A stretch of DNA of 64,000 nt from Massilia aurea (GTDB taxonomy: Bacteria; Pseudomonadota; Gammaproteobacteria; Burkholderiales; Burkholderiaceae_D): contig NZ_JANUGZ010000006.1 in assembly GCF_024753205.1 (NCBI RefSeq), positions 62,001 to 126,000 on the forward strand, read 5' to 3'. Each line of letters begins with the position of its first letter. Positions within the stretch are counted from its first letter, which is position 1. Positions 29,093 through 37,879 of the stretch are shown here, in pieces. Under the pieces are notes generated by a model. It saw only the letters and a program-made list of their open reading frames with translations, was not told the origin of the DNA and ran no database searches. Position numbers and translations under genes: made by a program.

Positions 29093-29881
29093 ATGCAACT
29101 CACGATCGACGGGCATATCGCCTTTTGCCATACCGGCGACAACCCGTTCGACCCGGCGCTGCCCACGGTCGTGCTGGTGCACGGCGCCCTGAACGACCAC
29201 GCGGTGTGGACGCAGCAAAGCCGGGCGCTGGCCGCGCGCGGCTTTGCCGTGCTGGCGCCCGACCTGCCGGGCCATGGACTCAGCAGCGGGCCGGCATTGC
29301 GCTCGGTCGAGGCGCTGGCCGACTGGCTGATCGCCCTGCTCGATGCGGCTGGCGTCGAGCGTGCGCTGCTCGCCGGGCACAGCATGGGTTCACTGGTCGT
29401 GCTGGAAGCGGCGTACCGGGCGCCGCAGCGCGTCGCCGGCCTGGCCTTGCTGGGCGCCACGTTCCCGATGAAGGTGGCCGACGCTCTGCTCGCTACTACC
29501 CTGGAAGATCAGCACGCCGCCATCGACATGGTCGTGGCCTGGTCGCATGCGCCGGCGACTGACCCATCAGTTGCCGACGCCGCGCGTGACATGATGCAGC
29601 GACTGGCAGCCGGTAGCAGTGAGCCACTGCTGCACACCGATCTGGCCGCGTGCAATGCGTACGCCAACGGCATGACGGCCGCCGCGACAGTCACCTGTCC
29701 GGTCGTGTTCGTGCAGGGAGCGCAGGACAAGATGACGTCGCCGCGCAAGGCCGGGTTGCTGACCGACGCGATCGCCCATGCAACCATCGTCACGGTCGAG
29801 ACGGGCCACGCGATGATGCAGGAAGCGCCCGAGGCGGTGTCGAACGCGCTGCTGGCGCAGGCTGAACGACTGATCAGCTGA
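29093..29881 (+). CDS. Alpha/beta-fold hydrolase
   Basis: 262-residue alpha/beta hydrolase with oxyanion segment LVHGALNDHAVW, nucleophile Ser97 in GHSMGS, and catalytic His in ETGHAMMQEAP near the C terminus, preceded by the likely acid in VQGAQDKMTSP. Substrate unknown; it could be an esterase, lipase or carbon-carbon hydrolase. Start ATG at 29093 follows an AGG; the frame is open from 28985. Its stop overlaps the end of the convergent YihY gene by eight bases. Confidence 0.85.
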   Translation: MQLTIDGHIAFCHTGDNPFDPALPTVVLVHGALNDHAVWTQQSRALAARGFAVLAPDLPGHGLSSGPALRSVEALADWLIALLDAAGVERALLAGHSMGSLVVLEAAYRAPQRVAGLALLGATFPMKVADALLATTLEDQHAAIDMVVAWSHAPATDPSVADAARDMMQRLAAGSSEPLLHTDLAACNAYANGMTAAATVTCPVVFVQGAQDKMTSPRKAGLLTDAIAHATIVTVETGHAMMQEAPEAVSNALLAQAERLIS

Positions 29882-31292
29882 CCGGCTCGGCAGCCGCGTC
29901 GACGTCGGCGGCGGCGTCCCCGGCATCGCCAGTGTCGCCGAAGTGCTCACGCAGGGTTTCGCCCAGCCCGGCCTCGACCGCCTCTTCGACCCGGCGCGCC
30001 AGCGCGCCGGTGTCGAGCGACAGGGCGGTATCGGGGCTGGCCTCTTCCTCGCGCTGCACGGCCTCCTCCACCGCAAAGTCGAACACGAACAGGCGATACA
30101 CGTCGGCCAGGCGCAGCGTATCCGGGTCAGCCAGCAGCACCCAGTGCTCCTGGCTGGCGCGCTTGGTGTGGCGCCAGCTGATCTTTGCCGGCGCCTGGTC
30201 GTGCACGCGCCCGACCCAGCCTTCGGCCACCATCCGGTGCAGCAGGCGCGCCAGTTCGTTGTAACCGATACGCGTGTGATGGCGGATGGTGCTACCGGAC
30301 ACGAGCGCCGTGCCACTGAGCTTGGCGCTACCGTGCAGGACCTTCAGCACCGACATCGCGTCGACGAAGGCGCCACCGGGCGCGGCCTGGTACCACCAGC
30401 GTTCGTATTTGACGACCGGCAGCGCCGCCGTCAACAAGGCGCCCACCAGCGTGATCATCCAGGTGACATAGATCCAGACCAGGAACAACGGCAGCGCGGC
30501 CAGCGCGCCATAGATGATGGCGTAGGTTGGAAACTGGCGGATGAAGAGGCCAAACACGCGCTTGGCCACTTCGAACGCGATCGCGGCAGCGAGCGCGCCC
30601 CAGAACGCGTCGCGCCAGGCGACGTGGCGATTCGGCACCGCCACGTACAGCAGCGTGTAACCACCTGTCGTCGCGGCAATCGATGCCAGCGTGAAGGCCA
30701 GCGTGGCCAGCACGCTGGCATCGCGTTCCAGCCCGCCGGTGACGTCAACCAGTTGCGACGTGAAACTGAGCGAGGCGCCGAACAGGATCGGACCCAGCGT
30801 GATCAACGCCCAGTACACCAGCAGGCGCTGGGTCCACGGACGGGGCTGGCGCACGCCCCAGATCTGGTTGAAGACCCGCTCGATCAGGCTCATGGTCGCG
30901 GCCGTCGTAAACAGCAGCGCCACGGCGCCCAGCGCCGACAGGCCCTTGGCCTTGCTGGCGAACTGGGTCAGGTTTCCACTGATCGTGCTGGCAATGGCCG
31001 GCGGCATCAGGTTCTGCACGAACCAGGCGTCGACCATCGTGCGCACCTGGCCGAACGCCGGGAACATCGTGAAAATGGCCAGCACGATCGTGAGCAGCGG
31101 CACCAGCGCCAGCGTGGTCGTAAACGTCAGGCTGCCGGCAACCTGCGGCAGGCGCTCTTCGCGCAGGCGGCGCAGCGCAAAGCGCACCAGATCCTTGGCT
31201 TCGGCCCGCGTCAGGCTACGTTCGAGACTGCCGTCGGCGCTGTCGGTAACAGTGTGGGAAGGATGCTGCGGCGGTTGGTTCGGCATGGCCAT
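29874..31292 (-). CDS. YihY/UPF0761 family inner-membrane protein
   Basis: 472-residue membrane protein with about six hydrophobic segments in residues 40-300 (AGSLTFTTTLALVPLLTIVLA, GALAALPLFLVWIYVTW and others), matching the YihY family once wrongly called RNase BN. The remaining 170 residues are soluble and end in an acidic, Ala/Asp-rich tail. Function in the family is not established. Start is uncertain: ATGs at 31292, 31286 or 31337 are possible. Confidence 0.88.
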   Translation of the reverse strand: MAMPNQPPQHPSHTVTDSADGSLERSLTRAEAKDLVRFALRRLREERLPQVAGSLTFTTTLALVPLLTIVLAIFTMFPAFGQVRTMVDAWFVQNLMPPAIASTISGNLTQFASKAKGLSALGAVALLFTTAATMSLIERVFNQIWGVRQPRPWTQRLLVYWALITLGPILFGASLSFTSQLVDVTGGLERDASVLATLAFTLASIAATTGGYTLLYVAVPNRHVAWRDAFWGALAAAIAFEVAKRVFGLFIRQFPTYAIIYGALAALPLFLVWIYVTWMITLVGALLTAALPVVKYERWWYQAAPGGAFVDAMSVLKVLHGSAKLSGTALVSGSTIRHHTRIGYNELARLLHRMVAEGWVGRVHDQAPAKISWRHTKRASQEHWVLLADPDTLRLADVYRLFVFDFAVEEAVQREEEASPDTALSLDTGALARRVEEAVEAGLGETLREHFGDTGDAGDAAADVDAAAEPVS

Positions 31293-31357
31293 GGAAATAC
31301 CCGATTCAGGCCACGAATTGGGCGTCAACCCGGGCATGTCACTTCAACAAAGCGCAC

Positions 31358-31363
31358 TATAAT
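31358..31363 (+). promoter_or_regulatory. -10 element of wrbA, very close to the start codon
   Basis: A perfect TATAAT lies seven bases before the wrbA ATG (31371). Transcription starting at the usual distance would begin at about 31370, giving a leaderless or nearly leaderless mRNA. A clear -35 box was not found. Confidence 0.45.
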
Positions 31364-31370
31364 ACCAAGG

Positions 31371-31982
31371 ATGAACACGAACCCTTTGAGCATCCTGGTT
31401 TTGTACTACTCCCGCCACGGCGCCACGCGCAAGCTGGCAGAACTGATCGCCCAGGGCGTCGACAGCGTCCCCGGCGCCGAGGCGCGCCTGCGCACCGTGC
31501 CCGCCGTGTCATCGGTGGCCGAAGCGACTGCACCGTCGATCCCCGAGGATGGCGCGCCGTATGTCGAGGCGGCCGACCTGGCCGAATGCGCGGGCCTCGC
31601 GCTGGGCTCGCCCACGCGCTTTGGCAATATGGCCTCGAGCATGAAGTACTTCCTCGACGGCACCGCCGCCGAGTGGGTCAATGGCACGCTGTCGGGCAAG
31701 CCGGCCGTCGTGTTCACGTCCACCGGCAGCCTGCATGGCGGGCAAGAGGCAACGCTGCTGTCGATGATGATTCCCCTGCTGCACCATGGCATGCTCGTGA
31801 TGGGCCTGCCGTACACGCACCCTGAACTGATGAACACCGCCAGTGGCGGCAGCCCGTATGGCGCCACCCACTGGGCCGGCGTCGATGGCAAACGCGCCAT
31901 CACCGAGGACGAGCGCGCCTTGTCGATCGCGCTCGGTCGCCGCCTGGCAACCGCGGCGCTCAAACTGCACGAAGGTCAATAA
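31371..31982 (+). CDS. wrbA: NAD(P)H:quinone oxidoreductase, WrbA type
   Basis: 203-residue flavodoxin-like enzyme that reduces quinones by two electrons using FMN. FMN phosphate loop is YYSRHGATRKLA (residues about 12-23); the flavin-contact segments SPTRFGNMASSMKYFLDG and TSTGSLHGGQEAT are as in WrbA. ATG at 31371 lies directly after AAGG, which is too close to be a good ribosome site. The stop TAA shares its last base with the ATG of the DUF2069 gene, and these two plus the FAD oxidase form a tight operon. Confidence 0.95.
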   Translation: MNTNPLSILVLYYSRHGATRKLAELIAQGVDSVPGAEARLRTVPAVSSVAEATAPSIPEDGAPYVEAADLAECAGLALGSPTRFGNMASSMKYFLDGTAAEWVNGTLSGKPAVVFTSTGSLHGGQEATLLSMMIPLLHHGMLVMGLPYTHPELMNTASGGSPYGATHWAGVDGKRAITEDERALSIALGRRLATAALKLHEGQ

Positions 31983-32380
31983 TGGGCAAAGGCAGAGTCT
32001 TTCATATCGGCGCGGTACTCAGCCTGGTCTGGCTGATCGGCTGGCTGGTGGCGTGGGAAGCGTTCGTCGCACCGCTGCAGCCGGGCAGCTGGCTGCTGGC
32101 ACTGAAAGCGCTGCCGTTGCTGCTGCCACTGCGCGGCGTGATCAAGCGCGACCTGTACACGCTGCAATGGTCGTCGATGCTGATCCTGATCTACTTTGCC
32201 GAAGGCGCCGTGCGGGCCTGGGCCGATACCAACCCGCTGTCGCGCCAGATGGCCATCGGTGAAGTCGTGCTGGTGGTCGTGTTCTACGTCTGCGCCCTTC
32301 TGTACCTGCGCCCGTTCAAGAAGGAAGCGCAGCGCATGGCCAAGGAATTGCTGGACAAGGTCAAAGTCCCGCATGGTTGA
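31982..32380 (+). CDS. DUF2069 inner-membrane protein
   Basis: 132 residues with about four membrane segments (AVLSLVWLIGWLVAW, LALKALPLLLPL, SSMLILIYFAEG, VVLVVVFYVCALLYL), characteristic of DUF2069. It overlaps wrbA by one base and the FAD oxidase gene by eight. wrbA and DUF2069 genes are often neighbours in proteobacteria; function unknown. Confidence 0.9.
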   Translation: MGKGRVFHIGAVLSLVWLIGWLVAWEAFVAPLQPGSWLLALKALPLLLPLRGVIKRDLYTLQWSSMLILIYFAEGAVRAWADTNPLSRQMAIGEVVLVVVFYVCALLYLRPFKKEAQRMAKELLDKVKVPHG

Positions 32381-33794
32381 CCAGTCAGCGGCCGCCTTCC
32401 TGCAAGGGCTGCGCTCTATCGTGGGCGTCGACCATGTCATCACGGATCAGGCCGACATGGCGGGCTACCTGGCCGACTGGCGCGGCCGCTACAGTGGCCG
32501 CGCACGCGCTGTCGTGCTGCCGCTGGACACCGATCAGGTCGCTGCAATCGTGCGCCTGTGCGCCGGCGCCGGTGTCCCCGTCGTCCCGCAAGGCGGCCGC
32601 ACGGGCCTGGTGATGGGCAGCGTGCCCGATACGTCCGGCGACGCCATCGTGCTGTCGCTGCGCCGCCTGAACCGCATCCGCGCGATCGACCCGGCCAACC
32701 GTACCATGACGGTCGAAGCCGGCTGCATTCTGGCCGACATCCAGGCCGCGGCGGCAGCGGCTGGCATGCTGTATCCGCTGTCGCTGGCGGCCGAAGGGTC
32801 ATGCACGATTGGCGGCAACCTGTCGACCAATGCCGGCGGCACCGCCGTGCTGCGCTACGGGAATACGCGCGACCTGTGCCTGGGCCTTGAAGTCGTCAAC
32901 GTCCAGGGCGAAGTGTGGGATGGTCTGCGCGGCCTGCGCAAGGACAACACGGGCTACGCGCTGCGCGACCTGTTCATCGGCGCCGAAGGCACGCTGGGCG
33001 TCATCACAGCCGCGGTGTTGAAACTGTTTCCGGCGCCGCGCGGCATGCTCACGGCCCTTGTCGCGCTGGACTCGCCGCGCCAGGCGCTGGCACTGCTGAA
33101 TCTGCTGCAGGCGCGCTGCGGCGCCGCGCTGACGGGCTTCGAGCTGATGTCAGCCGTCTGCATGGATCTGGTCGCGCAACAGTTCCCTGCCCTGCCGCAG
33201 CCATTCGCCGCGCACCATCCGCAGTATGCGCTCGTGGAATTGTCGAGCAATGAATCCGAAGCGCATGCGCAGGCGCTGCTCGAATCAAGCATTGGCGCCG
33301 CGCTGGAAGACGGTATCGCACGCGACGCCGTCGTGGCCACGTCCAGCCAGCAAGCGCTGGGCCTGTGGCGCCTGCGGGAGCACATCCCATTGGCACAGGC
33401 GGCTGCGGGCAAAAACATCAAGCACGATATCTCGTTGCCGGTCTCGACGATTCCGGATTTCATCGCGCACACCGACGCCGCGCTCGACCGGGCGTTCCCG
33501 GGCTGCGTCCTGGTCACGTTCGGCCACCTGGGCGACGGCAACCTGCACTACAACGTCGCGCCGCCACTGGGTGTCGCGCACGAAGCGTTCCTGCTGGAGC
33601 AGGATGCGGTCAACCGGATCGTCCACGACGCGGTGGTCGCGTTTGCCGGCTCGATCTCGGCCGAGCATGGCATCGGCGCGCTGAAACGCGACGAACTGGC
33701 GCGCACCAAGTCGCCGGTCGAACTTGGCATGATGCGTGCCATCAAAACCGCGCTCGACCCACTGGGCATCATGAATCCCGGGAAAATCTTATGA
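32373..33794 (+). CDS. FAD-linked oxidase, D-2-hydroxyacid dehydrogenase (GlcD-like)
   Basis: 473 residues. An N-terminal FAD-binding domain of the vanillyl-alcohol-oxidase fold (VVPQGGRTGLVMGSVPD, CTIGGNLSTNAGG) is followed by the FAD-oxidase C domain with FGHLGDGNLHYNV and SAEHGIGALKRDE, the active-site region of D-lactate/D-2-hydroxyglutarate dehydrogenases. It probably oxidises a D-2-hydroxyacid; exact substrate not readable. ATG at 32373 overlaps the DUF2069 gene, supporting co-translation. Confidence 0.92.
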   Translation: MVDQSAAAFLQGLRSIVGVDHVITDQADMAGYLADWRGRYSGRARAVVLPLDTDQVAAIVRLCAGAGVPVVPQGGRTGLVMGSVPDTSGDAIVLSLRRLNRIRAIDPANRTMTVEAGCILADIQAAAAAAGMLYPLSLAAEGSCTIGGNLSTNAGGTAVLRYGNTRDLCLGLEVVNVQGEVWDGLRGLRKDNTGYALRDLFIGAEGTLGVITAAVLKLFPAPRGMLTALVALDSPRQALALLNLLQARCGAALTGFELMSAVCMDLVAQQFPALPQPFAAHHPQYALVELSSNESEAHAQALLESSIGAALEDGIARDAVVATSSQQALGLWRLREHIPLAQAAAGKNIKHDISLPVSTIPDFIAHTDAALDRAFPGCVLVTFGHLGDGNLHYNVAPPLGVAHEAFLLEQDAVNRIVHDAVVAFAGSISAEHGIGALKRDELARTKSPVELGMMRAIKTALDPLGIMNPGKIL

Positions 33795-33807
33795 CCGGGA
33801 GCCTGCC

Positions 33808-34245
33808 ATGCGTTGCCTGTGGTGTTTTGTATTGTGCGCGACGTGCTGCGCCATGTGCCGGCTGGCCACGGCCGGCGCGGTCTACAAATGCCATGAGGGA
33901 ACGCACGTGAGTTACGCTGACCGACCCTGTCCTGGCGCCGGTGCGCCGCTCGCGCTCCCGCCCGCCCCGCAGCCCGATCCCGTGCAGGCCGCGCGCCTCG
34001 CTGCCGCCCGCACCGCACTGGCGACCATCGACCGGACACGCGCCGCGCAGGCTGAACATGACGCGCATGAATTCGAGCGCGCCGGGCGTGCCGCGCTGGC
34101 CTTGCGCAAGCGCTGCGACAAGCTGCGCCTGCAAGCACGCTGGGCCGGTGAAGACCTGGCGAAGAGCAGCGATGATGCGAAAGCCATCGCACGCGTCAAG
34201 GCGCGCCGCATGGCCGAAACACTGGCGGTCGAATGCCCGGGTTGA
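33808..34245 (+). CDS. DUF4124-type secreted protein
   Basis: 145 residues. A Cys-rich signal peptide (about 1-23) is followed by AVYKCHEGTHVSYADRPC, the core of DUF4124, and then a charged helical region with many Ala, Arg and Lys that may be coiled coil. Probably periplasmic; function unknown. It starts 13 bases after the FAD oxidase stop and overlaps the FtsX-type permease start by 13 bases, so it belongs to the same transcript. Confidence 0.8.
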   Translation: MRCLWCFVLCATCCAMCRLATAGAVYKCHEGTHVSYADRPCPGAGAPLALPPAPQPDPVQAARLAAARTALATIDRTRAAQAEHDAHEFERAGRAALALRKRCDKLRLQARWAGEDLAKSSDDAKAIARVKARRMAETLAVECPG

Positions 34246-36782
34246 GCCGGCTCACGCGCTGGCTGCTGCTCGGGGAGTGGCGTGCGCACCCGGTGCGTGC
34301 GCTGGTGGCGATTGCGGCGATCGCCGTCGGCGTGTCGATGGGCTTTGCCATCCATCTGATCAACGCCGCGGCCTTCAATGAATTCTCGGCCGCCGTCAAG
34401 AGCCTGTCGGGCCAGGCGGACATCCAGGTCCAGGGACGCGAACTGCTGTTTGACGAAGCGGTGTACCCGCAGCTGGCCAGCCATCCGGACGTCGCGGTGG
34501 CCGCGCCGATTCTCGAAGTGCAGGCCGGCGTGCCCGGCCAGGACACGCCGCTGCGCATCATCGGCATCGATGCCTTTCGCGCCGGCTTCATCTCGCCCGA
34601 CCTGACCGGCGTGCCGGGCAACGGCCGCATGCTGGACGTGCTGGCCGACGATGCGCTGTTCCTGTCCCCGGCCGCCGAAGCGTGGCTGGGCAAGCGGCGC
34701 GGCGACACACTCAATCTGCGCGCCGGCACCGGCGTCATCACGCTGCGCGTGGCCGGCCCCGTGCAGCGGGCCCGCAGCGGCCAGCGCCTGGCCGTGATGG
34801 ACATCGGCGCGCTGCAATGGCGCCTCGAACGCGTGGGCAAGCTCTCGCGCGTGGACCTCAAGCTGCGCAGCGGTGTCGACCGCGCCGCGTTCCAGCGCGC
34901 ACTGACGGCCGATCTCGAGCGCACCTGGCCGGGCCGATTTACCGTCGGCCAGCCGAACGATGCCGACCAGGAAAGCCGCACGTCGAACATGAGCCGCGCC
35001 TACCGCGTCAATCTGACGGTGCTGGCTTTGGTCGCGCTGTTCACCGGCGCCTTCCTCGTGTTCTCGACCCAGGCGCTGTCGGTCATGCGCCGGCGCAGCC
35101 AGTTCGCGCTGCTGCGCGTGCTGGGCTTCGAACGGGGCCAGTTGCTGCGCCAGGTGCTGCTCGAAGGCGCGAGCCTGGGCGTGGCCGGCAGCTTGCTCGG
35201 CATCGGCGCCGGCTACGCGCTGGCCGCCACGGCGCTGCATTACTTTGGCGGCGACCTGGGCGCCGGCTATTTCCCCGGCATTCGCCCGCAGGTCGCGTTC
35301 ACGCCGGGCGCCGCCGTCGTCTTCTTCGCGCTGGGCCTCGGTGTCGCCTTGCTCGGTTGCCTGGCGCCGGCATGGGAAGCGGCGCGTGCCCGGCCGGCCG
35401 TGGCGATCAAGTCCGGCGCCGACGAAGCGCCGCTGTCGCGCCTGGCGCGCGTCTGGCCGTCGCTTGCCTGTCTGGCGATCGCCGCGCTGTTCGCCTTTGC
35501 GCCGCCCGTGTTCGAGCTGCCGCTGTTTGGCTACCTGGCGATTGCGCTGCTGCTCGTGGGCGGCATCGGCCTGATGCCGCGCTTTGCCGCCGTCACGTTC
35601 CGCGCGCTCGAAGCGCTGCTGGCAAAAAAGCGGCATCCGCTGCCCGTGCTGGCGCTGTCGCTGGGGCGGCTCGCCAATGCGCCGGGCCAGGCCTCGATTG
35701 CGCTGGGCGGCATCCTGGCCAGCTTCAGCCTGATGGTGGCCATGGGGATCATGGTGTCGAGCTTCCGGGTCTCGGTCGATGACTGGATGGGCCACATCCT
35801 GCCGGCCGACCTGTATGTGCGCACGATCGATGCTGGCGGCACCGGTTACCTGAGCCCGGCGCAGCAGGCCGCCTTGACGGCGCTGCCTGGCGTGCAGCAG
35901 ATCCAGTTCCTGCGCACGCGGCGCGTGTCGCTGGCGCCCGAGCGGCCACCGGTCGTCGTCATCGCGCGCGACATCGACGTGCGCGATCCGGCGCGCCTGT
36001 TGTATCTGGTGGGCGCCAGCGCGCCGATTCCTGCCGGCGCGCGGCCGGCCTGGGTGTCCGAGGCGCTGCTGGATCTGTATGGCGCGCGCGTCGGCCAGAC
36101 GCTGCGCCTGCCGCTGGGAGGCGCCGAGACGCCGTTCTTTGTGGCCGGCGCCTGGCGCGATTACGCGAACCAGAGCGGCTCGGTCGTCATCCAGCTGGCC
36201 GACTACCGCAAGCTGACCGGCGAAGGCGATGTCACCGACGCGGCGCTGTGGACCGGCGACGGAATCGACGCGGCGGCGCTGGAAACCCGTTTGCGCGCGC
36301 TGCCGTTCGGCGCGGCGCTCACTTTCATGCGCCCGGGCGACATCCGCGCCGCGAGCCTGAAGATTTTCGACCGCAGTTTCGCCGTCACGTACTTACTGGA
36401 GGCGATCGCGATCGCCATCGGACTGTCGGGTATCGCCGCCAGTTTTTCGGCCCAGACTTTGGCACGGGCGCGAGAATTCGGTATGCTGCGCCACGTCGGT
36501 GTCACGCGGCGCCAGGTCCTGCAGTTGCTCGCCTTTGAGGGCGGCCTGCTCACCGGCCTGGGCGTCATCGCCGGTTTCGTGCTCGGGCTGACCATCAGCC
36601 TGATCCTGGTATTCGTGATCAACCCGCAGTCGTTCCACTGGACCATGGGCCTGCACCTGCCCTGGCCACTGCTGGGCAGCGTGGCCGCGGTGCTGGTGAT
36701 CGCGTCCGTCGCCACTGCGCTCGTGTCAGGCCGCCAGGCCTTGTCGGGCGGTCCGGTGCGCGCTGTCAGAGAGGATTGGTAA
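34233..36782 (+). CDS. FtsX-family ABC transporter permease (no ATPase gene beside it)
   Basis: 849-residue inner-membrane permease of the FtsX/MacB type. N-terminal membrane helix (about 20-45), a large periplasmic domain, an FtsX core with three helices (about 260-390), a central pair of hydrophobic segments (about 405-450), a second periplasmic domain and a second FtsX core (about 715-840). This double layout is that of large Lol- or Att-like lipoprotein and lipid transporters. Its stop shares a base with the next gene, an AttH/CrtC-like protein. The ATP-binding subunit that normally precedes it is absent; DUF4124 takes that place. Confidence 0.92.
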   Translation: MPGLSRLTRWLLLGEWRAHPVRALVAIAAIAVGVSMGFAIHLINAAAFNEFSAAVKSLSGQADIQVQGRELLFDEAVYPQLASHPDVAVAAPILEVQAGVPGQDTPLRIIGIDAFRAGFISPDLTGVPGNGRMLDVLADDALFLSPAAEAWLGKRRGDTLNLRAGTGVITLRVAGPVQRARSGQRLAVMDIGALQWRLERVGKLSRVDLKLRSGVDRAAFQRALTADLERTWPGRFTVGQPNDADQESRTSNMSRAYRVNLTVLALVALFTGAFLVFSTQALSVMRRRSQFALLRVLGFERGQLLRQVLLEGASLGVAGSLLGIGAGYALAATALHYFGGDLGAGYFPGIRPQVAFTPGAAVVFFALGLGVALLGCLAPAWEAARARPAVAIKSGADEAPLSRLARVWPSLACLAIAALFAFAPPVFELPLFGYLAIALLLVGGIGLMPRFAAVTFRALEALLAKKRHPLPVLALSLGRLANAPGQASIALGGILASFSLMVAMGIMVSSFRVSVDDWMGHILPADLYVRTIDAGGTGYLSPAQQAALTALPGVQQIQFLRTRRVSLAPERPPVVVIARDIDVRDPARLLYLVGASAPIPAGARPAWVSEALLDLYGARVGQTLRLPLGGAETPFFVAGAWRDYANQSGSVVIQLADYRKLTGEGDVTDAALWTGDGIDAAALETRLRALPFGAALTFMRPGDIRAASLKIFDRSFAVTYLLEAIAIAIGLSGIAASFSAQTLARAREFGMLRHVGVTRRQVLQLLAFEGGLLTGLGVIAGFVLGLTISLILVFVINPQSFHWTMGLHLPWPLLGSVAAVLVIASVATALVSGRQALSGGPVRAVREDW

Positions 36783-37861
36783 TGCGTTTCATCCTGGGTG
36801 TACTGCTGTCGCTGTTGACGTTGCTGGCGCTGCCAACGCGCGCCGAACCACCCGTGTTTGCGCCCGTCACGCCCGGCGCGGCGCTGACGTTCCCACGCGA
36901 CTACGGCGCCCATCCCGAGTTTCGCACCGAATGGTGGTATGTCACGGGCTGGGTCGAGACGCCCGACAAGCGCCCGCTGGGGTTTCAGGTCACGTTCTTT
37001 CGCAGCCGCACGGGCGTCGACGGCGCCAATCCAAGCCACTTCACGCCGCGCCAGCTGGTGATCGGCCATGCGGCGCTGTCCGATCCGGCGGTCGGGCGCC
37101 TCGTGCACGACCAGCGCAGCGCGCGCGAAGGCTTCGGCCTGGCCTGGGCCCGCCCCGGCAACACCGACTTGAAACTGGACGACTGGCGCATGGTGCGCGA
37201 CCAGGACGGCACCTACCGCGTGACGATTCGCTCGAACCAGCTGACGCTGGAGCTGCGCCTGCGCCCCACGCAACCGGTGCTGGCACAGGGCCAGGGCGGC
37301 TACTCGCGCAAGGGCCCGAGCGCGCAGCATGCCAGCTACTACTACAGCGAACCGCAACTGGCCGTCACGGGCAGCGTGGGCCGCGCCGGCATGGCCGCCA
37401 CGGCCGTCACCGGGAGCGCCTGGCTCGATCACGAGTGGTCGAGCGAAGCCTTGCAACCCGACGCCGTGGGCTGGAACTGGGTAGGCGCCAACCTCGACGA
37501 CGGCGGCGCGCTGATGGCTTTCCAGATCCGCGACAAGCAAGGTGGTAAACTATGGGCGCACGCCACGCGGCGCGACAAGGCAGGCAAGGTCACGCATTAC
37601 GCGCCGGAGCAGATCACGTTCACGCCGAAGACGCTGTGGACGTCCCCACGCACGCAGGCGACCTACCCGATCGCCACCACGATCACCACCGGCGACCAGG
37701 TATGGCAGATCGTCCCGCTGCAGAACGACCAGGAACTCGATTCGCGCCGCTCGACGGGCGCCGTGTACTGGGAAGGCGCAGTCACGATCCAGCAGAACGG
37801 ACGACGCGTCGGCCGCGGCTACCTCGAAATGACCGGCTATGTGCAGCCGATGAAATTATAA
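36782..37861 (+). CDS. AttH/CrtC-like lipocalin-domain secreted protein
   Basis: 359 residues with a clear signal peptide (MRFILGVLLSLLTLLALPTRA). The body matches the lipocalin-like domain shared by AttH and hydroxyneurosporene hydratase (CrtC): YGAHPEFRTEWWYVTGW near the N terminus and WLDHEWSSEALQPDAVGWNW in the middle. Together with the FtsX permease this resembles attFGH-type export genes, so a periplasmic lipid or lipoprotein carrier is more likely than a carotenoid enzyme; no carotenoid genes are nearby. ATG 36782 overlaps the permease stop. Confidence 0.85.
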   Translation: MRFILGVLLSLLTLLALPTRAEPPVFAPVTPGAALTFPRDYGAHPEFRTEWWYVTGWVETPDKRPLGFQVTFFRSRTGVDGANPSHFTPRQLVIGHAALSDPAVGRLVHDQRSAREGFGLAWARPGNTDLKLDDWRMVRDQDGTYRVTIRSNQLTLELRLRPTQPVLAQGQGGYSRKGPSAQHASYYYSEPQLAVTGSVGRAGMAATAVTGSAWLDHEWSSEALQPDAVGWNWVGANLDDGGALMAFQIRDKQGGKLWAHATRRDKAGKVTHYAPEQITFTPKTLWTSPRTQATYPIATTITTGDQVWQIVPLQNDQELDSRRSTGAVYWEGAVTIQQNGRRVGRGYLEMTGYVQPMKL

Positions 37862-37879
37862 GAATCCCACGAAGACACG

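Noticed and set aside
29874..31292. Ribonuclease BN
   Set aside because: The YihY family was once given this name, but the genuine RNase BN is a different protein; this one is a membrane protein.
33912..35795. 627-codon frame antisense to DUF4124 and the FtsX permease
   Set aside because: Gln/Arg/His-rich shadow with no start signal; the plus-strand genes are well supported.
36782..37861. Carotenoid 1,2-hydratase (CrtC) as a true carotenoid enzyme
   Set aside because: No carotenoid genes nearby; linkage to an FtsX permease and a signal peptide favour the AttH-like role.
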